Shown here: one piece after another, positions 25,908 to 34,820 of the stretch | Numbering within the stretch: position 1 is the stretch's first letter | How the letters are laid out: each line of letters starts with the position of its first letter | Assembly: GCA_021372515.1 (NCBI GenBank) | Contig: JAJFUG010000132.1 | Location: 1-44,302 of the forward strand | From: a bacterium | GTDB lineage: Bacteria; Gemmatimonadota; Glassbacteria; GWA2-58-10 | DNA: 44,302 nucleotides | Reading direction: 5' to 3' | Notes under the pieces: generated by a model | Database searches by the model: none | What the model saw: only the letters and a program-made list of their open reading frames with translations | Told to the model about the DNA's origin: nothing | Position numbers and translations under genes: made by a program

Positions 25908-28136
25908 ATGCTGCGTGGAATCCTGATACTCCTGCTGACAGCGATCGCCGCACCGGCTTTAGCCGCCGGCACCGGCACTGTCCGCGGGACCGTGCTGACG
26001 GAAACAGGCCAGCCGCTCAAAGGGGCTCAGGTGTCCATCCGCGGCACCAAGCTGGGGACGGTCGCCCTGAGTGACGGCAAGTACGAGATCATGCAGGTCC
26101 CCTCCGGCTACTGCCAGTTGATCGCCTGGATGACCGGGTTCGAGACCCGCACCGAGCGGGTCTATGTGCCCGAGGGCCAGGCCGTGGTGGTCCGTTTTGC
26201 GCTCAAGGAGAGTATCATCCCCCTGCCGGCGGTGGAGGTCAGCGATTCGGTGCCCCGGGTCTCTGTCACCGCCACCATCGTCCCCATGGACATCAAGGTG
26301 GTGCCCTCGGCCGTGGAGATAATCAGCGACGAGACGATCCAGGAGATGGGCGCCCTGACCGTGGCCGATGCCCTGATGGACGCCCAGAGCCTCTACCTGC
26401 AGGGGGACGAGGAGCGCTCCCTGTCGGCCAGCCTGCGCGGGCTGCGCACCAACCAGACCCTGATCCTGATCAACGGCCGCCGCGTGGCCGCCGGCCTGCG
26501 CGAGAATGTCAACCTGGATGACCTTCCCACCGCCATGATCCAGCGCATCGAGATCGTCCGCGGGCCCAGCAGCGCCCTTTACGGCTCCGACGCCATCGGC
26601 GGGGTGATCAACATCATCACCAAGAAACCGCCCGAGGACATGGTGGCCGGGGTCTCGGTCCGCTACGGCCAGAGCAAGTACGGCGAGGACCAGAACCCGT
26701 TCATCAAGGGCTACATGGCCGAGCGGGTCGGCCAGCTCGGCTATTCCCTGTTCGCCTGTCTGGACCACGAGGGCCAGTTCGACCGCTACAAGGAAACGCC
26801 CTGGACCGACGGGGACCGCAGGAACCTGCGCTCGGGCGGAGTGGACCTTTCGATGGACCTCACCGGCCGCCAGCTCGTCCAGGGCGGCTTCGAGAAATCC
26901 CTGGTCAAGCGCCGCGGTGTGCGGCCATACGACTGGGGCGACGGCAAGCGCCGCACGGATGACAACCGCAAATCGTTCTACCTGGAGTACAACTACGTCA
27001 TCCCAGAGCGAACCGAATTCACCCTGCGCGGCAACTACTACCAGTTCAACACCGACATCAGCATCGACCCGGAAATCTACGGCGATGTGACCAACCCCCT
27101 GACCGGCAGCGACCAGGACTACAACCTGGAGCAGCGTCTCAAGCAGGTCGAGACCCGCCTGACCCAGCACCTGCCCGCGGGCAACAGCCTGACCCTGGGC
27201 GCCGAGAGCCGCTGGGAACAGAGAAACGACAACACCACCTACCACGAGGTGCGCAACACCGCCGCTTTCCTGCAGGACATTTTCCAGCCCCGCGAGCGGT
27301 TCCTCACTGTCCTGGGCGCGCGGGTGGATGACCATTCCCAGTTCGGCGCCACTTTCAGCCCCAAGGCCAGTTTCACCCTCGGCCTGTTAGAGCCGCTGCG
27401 GCTCAAGGGCAGCTACGGACGGGGCGTGCGCGCACCCAGCATCTATGAGCTCTACATCGAGAACCCGAGCAAGGAAAGCCTGGTCCTGCCGAACATCGAC
27501 CTCAAGGCCGAGAAATCGAACTCCTGGGAGATCGGCCTGGAGGGCGAGTACTGGAAGCTCAAAGGCGATGTGCGCTATTTCCGCAACGACCTGACCGACA
27601 TGATCAACCCGGTGCAGACCGGCTTCGACACCCTCGGCCAGTCGGCGATCAGCCATAGCACGCCCGCCTGGGTGCGCCCGGTGCTGCAGTACAGAAACGT
27701 GGAAAAGGCCCTGAGCCACGGTTTCGAACTGAGTCTCAGCGCCCGCCTGACCGACAGGATCGTTTTCAGCGACGACGCCACGGTGATGCAGACCAAGGAC
27801 AAGACCACCGACAAGCGTCTGCTCAACAAGCCCGACATGCTCAACACGGCCGAACTGCGCTGGGAGGACTCCAAGCGCAGGTTCAAGACGGGCGTCCGCC
27901 TGGCCTCGGTCGGCACGCGGATAATCTCGGACACCTACCGGGCGGACGGCTACTCGCTGGTGCACCTGTTCGCCTCCAAGCGTTTCAGCGAATCGTTCGA
28001 AGTTTACGGGGGAGTGAACAACCTGCTCAACAACGATCCCAACATCTACGGTTTCACCGAGGGCGCCGGCACGCCGGGGACCTATTTCTTCCTCGGCTTC
28101 ACCCTGGAGACCTGGGACCACAACCGGCAGTATTGA
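25908..28136 (+). CDS. TonB-dependent receptor (BtuB/CirA-like plug) leading a lipoprotein operon
   Basis: A 742-residue receptor. Signal peptide about 1-19 (MLRGILILLLTAIAAPALA), carboxypeptidase-regulatory-like domain about 24-105 (GTVRGTVLTETGQPLKGAQV), plug about 120-235 with SLRGLRTNQTLILINGRRV and EIVRGPSSALYGSDAIGGVI, then a barrel. The plug pattern is like siderophore and vitamin receptors rather than SusC. The ATG at 25908 follows GAGGG by nine bases; an ATG three codons earlier lacks spacing, and longer starts would disrupt the signal peptide. Three related lipoproteins follow, the first 56 bases on. No SusD-like gene is present, so those lipoproteins may take the surface-binding role. 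Substrate unknown. Confidence 0.92.
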   Translation: MLRGILILLLTAIAAPALAAGTGTVRGTVLTETGQPLKGAQVSIRGTKLGTVALSDGKYEIMQVPSGYCQLIAWMTGFETRTERVYVPEGQAVVVRFALKESIIPLPAVEVSDSVPRVSVTATIVPMDIKVVPSAVEIISDETIQEMGALTVADALMDAQSLYLQGDEERSLSASLRGLRTNQTLILINGRRVAAGLRENVNLDDLPTAMIQRIEIVRGPSSALYGSDAIGGVINIITKKPPEDMVAGVSVRYGQSKYGEDQNPFIKGYMAERVGQLGYSLFACLDHEGQFDRYKETPWTDGDRRNLRSGGVDLSMDLTGRQLVQGGFEKSLVKRRGVRPYDWGDGKRRTDDNRKSFYLEYNYVIPERTEFTLRGNYYQFNTDISIDPEIYGDVTNPLTGSDQDYNLEQRLKQVETRLTQHLPAGNSLTLGAESRWEQRNDNTTYHEVRNTAAFLQDIFQPRERFLTVLGARVDDHSQFGATFSPKASFTLGLLEPLRLKGSYGRGVRAPSIYELYIENPSKESLVLPNIDLKAEKSNSWEIGLEGEYWKLKGDVRYFRNDLTDMINPVQTGFDTLGQSAISHSTPAWVRPVLQYRNVEKALSHGFELSLSARLTDRIVFSDDATVMQTKDKTTDKRLLNKPDMLNTAELRWEDSKRRFKTGVRLASVGTRIISDTYRADGYSLVHLFASKRFSESFEVYGGVNNLLNNDPNIYGFTEGAGTPGTYFFLGFTLETWDHNRQY

Positions 28137-28192
28137 GCAGGGAACGCCCAAGCGGGGTGTCTGACGCCTTAACCTTTTCAGGGAGGCCGGCC

Positions 28193-28918
28193 ATGACAAC
28201 AACGCTCGTCCGGTTCGCTCTGCTTTGCCTGTTCCTGGCCGCCCCGCTCGCCTGCAGCGGCGGCCGCGGCGACCCGCTTGCCTCCGACCGGAACGCCACC
28301 GCCTACGGCGGCCGTCTGACCCTGGGCCAGGACCGGGTCAACACCCCGGTGTCGTCAAGCAACAAACTGAGGATCTGCCAGTTGTTGAACGGAGAGATCT
28401 ACGGCGCTTACCAGAGTGCGCTGAAAGGGCTCGCCGACACGCCGCAGAAAGAGGACAGCCTCGGCATAGTGCGGGTCAGCGGCCGCTATTCGGGCTACAT
28501 GCAGGTCCAGGGCGCCACGACATATCAGCCCGACACCACGGGCCAGAATTTCTGGGTCCGGATGACTTTCTTCGACTATTCCGATTCGGCGGCCGTGTTC
28601 ATGGGCGGCCAGGTCGACTGCAGCGGGTACATGGACGTGATCGGCCTGCACAGGTACAGCGTCAAGGTAGTCCTGAACGGCGGCCTGGCTTTCGCCGGCG
28701 GCTACTCCGGCGAGGCGCTCTACGAAACACAGAGGCTGCCCATCGACCCCTGCAACCAGATAATCAGCCCCGACGCCCCGGCGAAAGTCCTTCACTGCTA
28801 CCCGGAGCTGGAGCAGGGCAGCATGACCTTGATAAGCGGGGATACGAGATTTAATTTTAAGCCGTATTTCAAGGACGTTTATGTCGATCCCGATTCCCTG
28901 GATTGCGGCTGCCAGTAG
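28193..28918 (+). CDS. Lipoprotein, first of three paralogues after TonB receptor
   Basis: A 241-residue protein with a lipoprotein signal (lipobox APLAC, Cys21) and the start CSGGRGDP. I do not recognise the family. It shares with the next gene YGGRLTLGxDRxNTPVSS, a LLNGEIYGAY segment, VSGRYSGY, a MTFFDYSD strand followed by AVFMGGQ, GLAFAGGYSG and LPID, so the fold is likely all-beta with one helix. It contains extra cysteines near its C-terminus (HCYP, DCGCQ). ATG at 28193 with GGGAGG six bases upstream; the frame opens 60 bases earlier, but there is no signal there. It probably helps the receptor capture its ligand at the outer membrane. Confidence 0.85.
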   Translation: MTTTLVRFALLCLFLAAPLACSGGRGDPLASDRNATAYGGRLTLGQDRVNTPVSSSNKLRICQLLNGEIYGAYQSALKGLADTPQKEDSLGIVRVSGRYSGYMQVQGATTYQPDTTGQNFWVRMTFFDYSDSAAVFMGGQVDCSGYMDVIGLHRYSVKVVLNGGLAFAGGYSGEALYETQRLPIDPCNQIISPDAPAKVLHCYPELEQGSMTLISGDTRFNFKPYFKDVYVDPDSLDCGCQ

Positions 28919-28993
28919 AGCGCACCCCCGCGGAGCCATGCAGGCCTGGGCTGAACGGACTGTTTTTGAGGCTATGTATACCCGGAGGAGTGA

Positions 28994-29686
28994 GTGAAAA
29001 GCAACACCCTTTTTCCGGCAGTTCTGCTGCTGGCGGTGGTGCTTGCCGGATGCAGCAGCGGCCGCGGTGACCCGACATCCGGTGGAGCGAATTCCACCCT
29101 CTACGGCGGCCGCCTGACCCTGGGCGCCGACCGCTTGAACACGCCTGTTTCCTCCGATAACCAGCTGGCGGTCGCGCAGATACTGAACTCCGAGCTTTAC
29201 GGCCTCAGCCGTCGCGCCCTGGCCGGGATATCCAACAGCCCCCAGACAGTCGGCGACAGCCTGCTCACCACCCGGGTCAGCGGACGTTATTCGGGCTATG
29301 CCGAGGTTACGGGGAACAGGCAGATGCGGGAGTCGGACAAGCAGGTGGTCGACTTCTCTTTCCGCATGACCCTCTACGACTTCTCGGACTCGGGTTTCGT
29401 CTTCATGGGCGGCGAGCTGGGGGCCGAGGGCTTTGTCCGGTCCGCGGGCGGCCAGGTCACCCAGTTCCGGCTGGTCCTGACCGATGGCCTGGCGTTCGCC
29501 GGCAATTACACCGGCGCGGTGGAGTACAATTCCATGCGGCTGCCGATAGACGCGGCTGACCGGATCACCAGTGTCTACGCCTCGGCCGGGGAGCTGAGCT
29601 ACTTTAACATAGAGGGGAGCCAGACCCTGATCTACGGGGACCTGCGCATTCGGTTCAACCCCTATTACCGTTCGCCCCGGCCGTGA
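28994..29686 (+). CDS. Lipoprotein, second of three paralogues
   Basis: A 230-residue lipoprotein (lipobox VVLAGC, Cys20; then SSGRGDP). It is a clear paralogue of the preceding gene: YGGRLTLGADRLNTPVSS, ILNSELYGLSRRALAGI, TTRVSGRYSGY, FRMTLYDFSDSGFVFMGG, GLAFAGNYTG and LPIDAADR align in the same order. GTG start with CCGGAGGAG just upstream. The gap to the first paralogue is 75 bases, without an evident terminator, so one transcript is likely. Function unknown; outer-membrane location inferred. Confidence 0.85.
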   Translation: MKSNTLFPAVLLLAVVLAGCSSGRGDPTSGGANSTLYGGRLTLGADRLNTPVSSDNQLAVAQILNSELYGLSRRALAGISNSPQTVGDSLLTTRVSGRYSGYAEVTGNRQMRESDKQVVDFSFRMTLYDFSDSGFVFMGGELGAEGFVRSAGGQVTQFRLVLTDGLAFAGNYTGAVEYNSMRLPIDAADRITSVYASAGELSYFNIEGSQTLIYGDLRIRFNPYYRSPRP

Positions 29687-29825
29687 GGCCGGGACGGGCT
29701 GCCCCCCCAGGCGGAAAACCTTGTAAATCAGAAGCCATGTTCGCACATTCAAGTCAATGTCGGTTGACTCGGGGGCCGGAGGCAGATTGCTCCGACCCGC
29801 TGCTCATTATGCTTCGGAGACCCGG

Positions 29826-30536
29826 ATGAAAAAGAGACTGACCTTTCTGAGCGTAACTGTTTTATTCCTGCTCGCCGTCGCCTGCGGCGGAAGCGACAAC
29901 CCCAACTCGCCGGATAACGAGAACAACCTGGACGGCAGTCTGACCATGGGCGGCAGCCGCGACAACCAGACTGTCTCCGAGCTGACCCGGAACACGGTCT
30001 GCCAGGACATTTTCAGCATGGTCTACCGGAGCTATGTCCAGGCCGCGCGCGAGCTGATGGTCGATGCGGAGTACGGCACCAAGACCGTGCGCGTCAGTGC
30101 CGACATGTACGGCTACGCCGTCACTCCGGGCTTCACCGAGCTGTCCGGCAACACGCTCGACGGGGTGAAGTTCAAGTTCGAGCTGGCCTACAACGACTTC
30201 ACGGACGACGGGCACCTGTACCTGGGCGGCAAGCTCAAGTTCGACGGGACCATGAAGTTTCGCGGCGATTACTGGGTTCCGAAGACTCTCTATATCAGCC
30301 AATCGACTGACTTTGCCGGGGATTACAAGGGCTCAATCCAGTTCAATGACCTCAGGCTCCCGCTGGATTCACTCGGCCGCCTGGTCGCCGTGACCGCCGA
30401 GGACACTGTCCTGCGCCAGTACCCGGTCGATGGCAGCGTGAACCTCAAGTCCGGCTCGAACACCTTCCGCTACAACCCGTTCTACCGTGTCTACCGTCCC
30501 ACCGACGACGAGGACCAGACACTGCTGTTAGAGTAG
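29826..30536 (+). CDS. Lipoprotein, third and most divergent paralogue
   Basis: A 236-residue lipoprotein (lipobox LAVAC, Cys20; then GGSDNPNSPDN linker). It keeps the order of the other two in weaker form: LDGSLTMGGSRDNQTVSE, a helix with IFSMVYRSYVQAARELM, VRVSADMYGYAV, FKFELAYNDFTDDGHLYLGG, STDFAGDYKGS and LRLPLDSLGR, ending YNPFYRVYRP. The second paralogue ends FNPYYRSPRP, so the C-terminal tail is also shared. ATG at 29826 with CGGAG six bases upstream. It closes the receptor unit; a terminator hairpin follows at 30573. Function unknown. Confidence 0.83.
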   Translation: MKKRLTFLSVTVLFLLAVACGGSDNPNSPDNENNLDGSLTMGGSRDNQTVSELTRNTVCQDIFSMVYRSYVQAARELMVDAEYGTKTVRVSADMYGYAVTPGFTELSGNTLDGVKFKFELAYNDFTDDGHLYLGGKLKFDGTMKFRGDYWVPKTLYISQSTDFAGDYKGSIQFNDLRLPLDSLGRLVAVTAEDTVLRQYPVDGSVNLKSGSNTFRYNPFYRVYRPTDDEDQTLLLE

Positions 30537-30572
30537 CTCAGACAGCGGAGATTGACAGGTTGAAAAGAAAAA

Positions 30573-30612
30573 GCCCGGAGCGTTGAGTTTCCCCCCTGCG
30601 CTCCGGGCGTCG
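30573..30612. terminator. Bidirectional terminator between lipoprotein operon and modC
   Basis: A 10-bp stem (GCCCGGAGCG at 30573-30582 with its complement at 30599-30608) followed by GTCGTTTT on the plus strand; on the minus strand it is followed by TTTTTCTTTTC, a strong T run. It serves both convergent units. Confidence 0.8.
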
Positions 30613-30630
30613 TTTTCCGACAGGATACGC

Positions 30631-31743
30631 TCACTCCCCCGGCTGCCCGAGCACCACCGTGCGCAGGCTGCGGGCCTTGACAATCGCGAACACCTCCACC
30701 CCCGGGGCCAGCTCCAGCTCGCGCACCGCCGCCCGGGTGACCTCCACCGCAATCGGTATCCCCACGTCCACTGTCACCACCGTGGTATGCTCCAGGCAGC
30801 GCACGCCGGTCACCCGGCCCGGCCAGACATTGCGGCTGCTGAGCGCGGGCGGACGGCTGCGGGCCAGGATCACCTCATCCGCGCGCAGGCTGACATAGCA
30901 GCGCGCGCCGGGGGCGCCGTGGTCCAGGGCCACGTGCAGCTTCAGTCCCTCGGCCTGGACCGTGCGGCAGTCCGTCACCGGGGCAGCCTCCGCGAGAGCG
31001 CCCGGGATAATGGTCTCAAGCTGGTCCAGCCCCACCACTTTCTCAGCCGCGGCGATCACCGCCTGCGGCTCACCCTGTGCCGCCACGCGCGCGCTCTTCC
31101 GGCCGTCCCCGGCCTGCTCCACCTCCAGCAGGGCCACCGAGTCGGCCAGGCAGAATATGTCCGCGAAACGGTGGCTCACGAAGATCATCGGGATAGCCAG
31201 TTCCTGCTTCAGCCGCAGAAGGTAGGCCAGCACCCGGTCGCGCAGGGCGGCGTCCAGGCCGGTGAGCGGCTCGTCCAGAAGGAGCAGCACCGGGCTTGCC
31301 AGCAGCGCGCGGCCAAGCGCCACCCGGCGAGCCTCGCCCCCGGACAGCCCGGCGGTGCCCCGCCCAAGGAGCGGCCCCAGGTCGAGCAGCGCACAGATTT
31401 CCTCCGGCTCCAGACGGCGTTCGCCCGGCGGCACGCGACGGTAGCCGAACAGGAGGTTGTCGCGCACGTTCAGGTTGGGAAAGAGCAGGTTTTCCTGGAA
31501 CACCACCCCCAGGCGGCGACGCTCGGCCGGTATGTCGATCCCTTGGGCCGAGTCGAAAAACACCTGCCCGTCCGCCAGCGCGATCCGCCCGGAGGCGGGC
31601 CGCAGCAGCCCGGCCAGGGCCTCCAGAAGCGTGGTCTTGCCGCTGCCCGAGGGGCCGATCAGCCCGGTCACTCGGGCGCGGCTGGAGAGGGCCGCCTCCA
31701 GGCTGTAGGCTCCGCGCCGCACGCGCACCGCAAGCTCGATCAT
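30631..31743 (-). CDS. modC: Molybdate ABC transporter ATP-binding protein
   Basis: A 370-residue ATPase: Walker A GPSGSGKTT (residues 30-38), Q-loop VFQENLLFPN, signature LSGGEARR (133-140), Walker B LLLLDEP (about 153-159) and switch histidine in FVSHRF. The C-terminal 70 residues are a Mop/TOBE molybdate-binding domain (SLRADEVILAR, VWPGRVTGVR, EVFAIVKARSLRTV), typical of ModC. The ATG overlaps the modB stop by ATGA, so the two are translationally coupled. The frame stays open far upstream, but that part is a shadow of modB. Confidence 0.93.
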   Translation of the reverse strand: MIELAVRVRRGAYSLEAALSSRARVTGLIGPSGSGKTTLLEALAGLLRPASGRIALADGQVFFDSAQGIDIPAERRRLGVVFQENLLFPNLNVRDNLLFGYRRVPPGERRLEPEEICALLDLGPLLGRGTAGLSGGEARRVALGRALLASPVLLLLDEPLTGLDAALRDRVLAYLLRLKQELAIPMIFVSHRFADIFCLADSVALLEVEQAGDGRKSARVAAQGEPQAVIAAAEKVVGLDQLETIIPGALAEAAPVTDCRTVQAEGLKLHVALDHGAPGARCYVSLRADEVILARSRPPALSSRNVWPGRVTGVRCLEHTTVVTVDVGIPIAVEVTRAAVRELELAPGVEVFAIVKARSLRTVVLGQPGE

Positions 31744-32447
31744 CCCTGCCTCCCGCGCTCGGCACGGTAGCGCGCTGCGGCCGAGCGGCCGATCAGGTAC
31801 TCGCTCGCAGCCAGGGCCAGGGCGCTCAAGGTCACCGAGATCAGGGCCAGGCGCAGGACTTCCCAATCCTGTCCCGGGGTCTGGTAGTGGCGGAATATTT
31901 CGAGGGCGATCGTGCGGTTGCCCCGTGTCCCGGCCGAGAGCATCGCCGTGGCCCCGAACTCGCCCAGGGCGCGGGCGAAGCAGAGCACCAGCCCGGCGGC
32001 TATCCCCGGCCAGGACAGCGGCAGGGTGACCGTGAAGAAAGTTCGCAGCGGCGAGCAACCCAGGGTGCGCGCGGCCTGCTCCAGGCGCGGGTCCACGCTT
32101 TCGATGGCGTGGCGCGCCGTGCGCACCAAGAGAGGCAGGCCCATCACCGCCGCGGCCACGGCCATGCCGCCCCAGGTGAACACCAGCCGCACGCCCAGCG
32201 CGTCAAGCAGACGGCCCAGCGGGCTGTGCGCACCGAACAGCATCAGAAGCGTATAGCCGGTCACCACCGGGGGCAGCACCAGGGGCAGGAACACCACTGT
32301 CTCCAGCACGCTCTTGCCCCGGAAACTGTGACGGCTGAGCAGCCAGGCCAGGGCCACTCCCGGCCCCACGGCCAGAACCGTGGCACCCACGCCCATCAAC
32401 AGCGACAGCCCCACCGCCATCCATTCCGATTCCTGGATCCCCAGCAT
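31740..32447 (-). CDS. modB: Molybdate ABC transporter permease
   Basis: A 235-residue inner-membrane permease with five to six hydrophobic helices and the EAA-type loop ARALGEFGATAMLSAG that contacts ModC. LPLVLPPVVTGY near residue 55 is also typical of ModB. Molybdate moves from the ModA lipoprotein through it. The start has GGAG seven bases upstream and lies 21 bases after modA. Confidence 0.93.
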   Translation of the reverse strand: MLGIQESEWMAVGLSLLMGVGATVLAVGPGVALAWLLSRHSFRGKSVLETVVFLPLVLPPVVTGYTLLMLFGAHSPLGRLLDALGVRLVFTWGGMAVAAAVMGLPLLVRTARHAIESVDPRLEQAARTLGCSPLRTFFTVTLPLSWPGIAAGLVLCFARALGEFGATAMLSAGTRGNRTIALEIFRHYQTPGQDWEVLRLALISVTLSALALAASEYLIGRSAAARYRAERGRQG

Positions 32448-32468
32448 CCGTTCGCTCCGGGTAAGCGC

Positions 32469-33251
32469 TCAGGGCAGTGAAAAGCCGTAGCCGGTCAGGA
32501 TATCGCGGAACTCGGCGCCCTGCATGAATTCGAGCAGCCTGGCCGCCTCGGCGGCGTGGCCGCTCGTTGTCACCACCGCGGCGTAGTAGTCCACCGGGTC
32601 GTGGGATGCCTCCGGGAACGTGAACGCCAGGCGCACGCGCCCGCTCATCCGGGCATCCGTGGCGTATACTATCCCGGCGTCCACCGCCCCCTGCTCCACC
32701 AGGGCGAGCACCGCGCGCACATCCTGGCTCAAAACCAGGCGATTGTTATTCTGCAGCGAGTCCCAGACAGCCGAATATTGCAGCGCCTGGCGCGCGTAGA
32801 TTCCGGCTGGCACGTGCTCCGGGTCGCCCAGGGCCACTCTATCCAGGCCGGCCAGCTCCGCCGCCGACCTCGGGACTGCTTTGGCCTCCGCCGGGACCAC
32901 GCAGACCAGAGTGTTCAGCGCCACGCGCACTCCGGCGCCCGAATCCACCCGGCCGTTGTCCTCCAGGAACTTCAGCCACTGGAGATTGGCCGAGACGAAC
33001 AGGTCGAACGGCGCGTCCCCGGCCACCTTGCGCGCCAGGGCCCCGCTCGAGCCGAACTCGCACTCCACCTGCACCCCGGTCTTTGCCGCGTAGGCCTTGC
33101 CCGCCGCCTCCATCACATCGGTCAGGCTGGCCGCGCAGGCCACGTTCAGCCGTAGGGGCTCCTTCTTCGCGCCGCCGCAGCCGGCCGCGGACAGCGCCAC
33201 CACGACCGCCAGGGCCAGGGGAAAAAATGACCTGACACGACCATTCCACAT
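32469..33251 (-). CDS. modA: Molybdate-binding protein, predicted lipoprotein
   Basis: A 260-residue substrate-binding protein. The signal ends in LSAAGC, a lipobox, so it is predicted to be lipid-anchored instead of free in the periplasm. The mature part has the ModA pattern: VACAASLTDVMEAAGKAYA, FGSSGALARKV, PFDLFVSANLQWL, LGDPEHVPAGIYARQAL and GIVYATDARM. It leads the modABC order. ATG at 33251 with CAGGAG six bases upstream; the frame extends further up but without a signal peptide. No clear ModE site or molybdenum-cofactor riboswitch was seen in the 170 bases upstream. Confidence 0.93.
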   Translation of the reverse strand: MWNGRVRSFFPLALAVVVALSAAGCGGAKKEPLRLNVACAASLTDVMEAAGKAYAAKTGVQVECEFGSSGALARKVAGDAPFDLFVSANLQWLKFLEDNGRVDSGAGVRVALNTLVCVVPAEAKAVPRSAAELAGLDRVALGDPEHVPAGIYARQALQYSAVWDSLQNNNRLVLSQDVRAVLALVEQGAVDAGIVYATDARMSGRVRLAFTFPEASHDPVDYYAAVVTTSGHAAEAARLLEFMQGAEFRDILTGYGFSLP

Positions 33252-33423
33252 AGCTCGCTCCTGTCTGAGAGAAAGCTTGAAACAGAGCCTGAGAATACTT
33301 CTTATATACGTTATTTCGCCGCTGCCCGCCACCGCAACCTTGAAAGAAAGGGCTGCGCGGTGGGTTGACGGCACCGGGGCGGAGAGATTATCTGCAAACG
33401 GGGTGGAGAAACAAGGCCAGCTC

Positions 33424-34620
33424 TCAGACGCTCTGGGCCGGATGGCTGAAAAGCGGCTCGACGTTGATCAGCACGCGGGCCTGGGGGAAGCTGCTCCCCC
33501 GCACGCTGTCGGTTATCGACTGGCGGCACTGCTCGATCTGAGACTCGGTGGGACGGCCGTTCAGGGTGATGTCCAGGATGACCGTGAAATGCTCCTCGCC
33601 GCCCACGATCCGCAGGTCGTGGTAGGTGCCGCAGTACGGACTGCTCTCCACCGCGGCGGCCACCCGGGCCTGGACCGCGGCGTAATGCGGGTGGTTGAAA
33701 TCTATCGGGTCCACGTGCACCACGGCGTGGCCCGGGAACCGGCGGGCGATGTTCTCCTCGATCCGCTCGCTCGTGTCGTGCAGTTCGATTGCGCTGCGGT
33801 CGCCCGGCACCTCGATGTGCACCGAGATCACGTGGGTCAGGCCGTAGCGGTGGACTATGATGTCGTGCACGCCGCGTACGCCCTCGCCCGCGGCGGCGAT
33901 CCGTCCGATCTCGCGGTATACCTCGTCCGGGGCCGGCTCGCCCAGCAGGGGACCCACGCTCTGGCGGATGATGGCCCAGGCCGCCCAGCCGATGAATATG
34001 CTCACCCCCAGGCCCATCACCCCGTCCAGCCAGGGCAGGCCCAGGCGCCCCCCGAAAAAGGCCACAACCACCAGCGAGGTGGCGAACACGTCGCTGCGGT
34101 GGTGCCAGGCATCCGCCACCAGGGCGTCCGAGCCGATCAGGCGGCCCAGCTCCAGCGAGAAACGCGACAGCCACTCCTTGACCAGCACCGAGGCTGCCAC
34201 CACTGCTATCACCCAGAACGCGGCCTCCACCGGCTGCGGGTTGACAATCCGTTCCACTGCGGCGCGGCCGCTCTCGAACGACACCACAGCCAGCAGCACC
34301 GCTATGGCCAACCCGGCCACGCTGTCTATCCGGCCGTGGCCGAACGGGTGCTCACGGTCTGCCGGCTGACGGGCCAGCCAGAAACCCAGCACCACCACGG
34401 CCGAGGTGACCGAATCGGCCAGGGTGTGGAACGCGTCCGCCATAAGGGCCAGGCTGCCGGTGACGAGGCCGAGCCAGATTTTCAACGCGCCCAGCAGGGT
34501 GTTGACCACGATGCTGACCCAGCCCTCGAGCAGGCCCACCCGGCTGCGCGCTTCTATATTGTGCGGATCGCCGTAGCCCGGCGCAAAACGTTCCGCGATC
34601 TGTTTCGTCAGTTTCTTCAC
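33424..34620 (-). CDS. Cation diffusion facilitator with extended C-terminus
   Basis: A 398-residue inner-membrane metal exporter of the CDF family. It has six membrane helices and the two metal-site motifs LMADAFHTLADS (helix 2) and LVADAWHHRSDV (helix 5). The usual cytoplasmic dimerisation domain (VRGVHDIIVHRYGLTHVISVHIEV) is followed by a second, similar alpha/beta segment (YHDLRIVGGEEHFTVILDI, INVEPLF), making the protein about 100 residues longer than a minimal CDF. Likely cargo is zinc, iron or manganese; not readable here. GTG at 34620 has CGGAG six bases upstream; a TTG ten codons earlier is possible. It lies upstream of modA on the same strand with a 170-base gap. Confidence 0.92.
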   Translation of the reverse strand: MKKLTKQIAERFAPGYGDPHNIEARSRVGLLEGWVSIVVNTLLGALKIWLGLVTGSLALMADAFHTLADSVTSAVVVLGFWLARQPADREHPFGHGRIDSVAGLAIAVLLAVVSFESGRAAVERIVNPQPVEAAFWVIAVVAASVLVKEWLSRFSLELGRLIGSDALVADAWHHRSDVFATSLVVVAFFGGRLGLPWLDGVMGLGVSIFIGWAAWAIIRQSVGPLLGEPAPDEVYREIGRIAAAGEGVRGVHDIIVHRYGLTHVISVHIEVPGDRSAIELHDTSERIEENIARRFPGHAVVHVDPIDFNHPHYAAVQARVAAAVESSPYCGTYHDLRIVGGEEHFTVILDITLNGRPTESQIEQCRQSITDSVRGSSFPQARVLINVEPLFSHPAQSV

Positions 34621-34761
34621 GTGGGTCTCCGAATCCGGTGCCAAGCACAAGTTTGATAGAATTTATTCAATCTATCCATTTTGGCAAGAAAAACGCAACC
34701 GCCACGCTTGCCTTGAATGGTATCACCCGCCAGCAGTTGCGCTCATAGTCCTCAGCGGGGG

Positions 34762-34797
34762 AAAAAAATCCCGGAGGACCGGTGTCCTCCGGGATTT
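34762..34797 (-). terminator. Strong terminator after DUF6807 lipoprotein
   Basis: A 14-bp perfect stem (34766-34779 with 34784-34797, four-base loop). On the minus strand it is followed by a run of T residues (34762-34768 complement). It lies 24 bases past the stop of the gene ending at 34821. Confidence 0.9.
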
Positions 34798-34820
34798 CTC
34801 ATTCCTGACACAATAGCGCT

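Noticed and set aside
33252-33423. ModE site or molybdenum-cofactor riboswitch upstream of modA
   Set aside because: TATATACG near 33303 recalls half a ModE site, but no matching second half or riboswitch core is visible.
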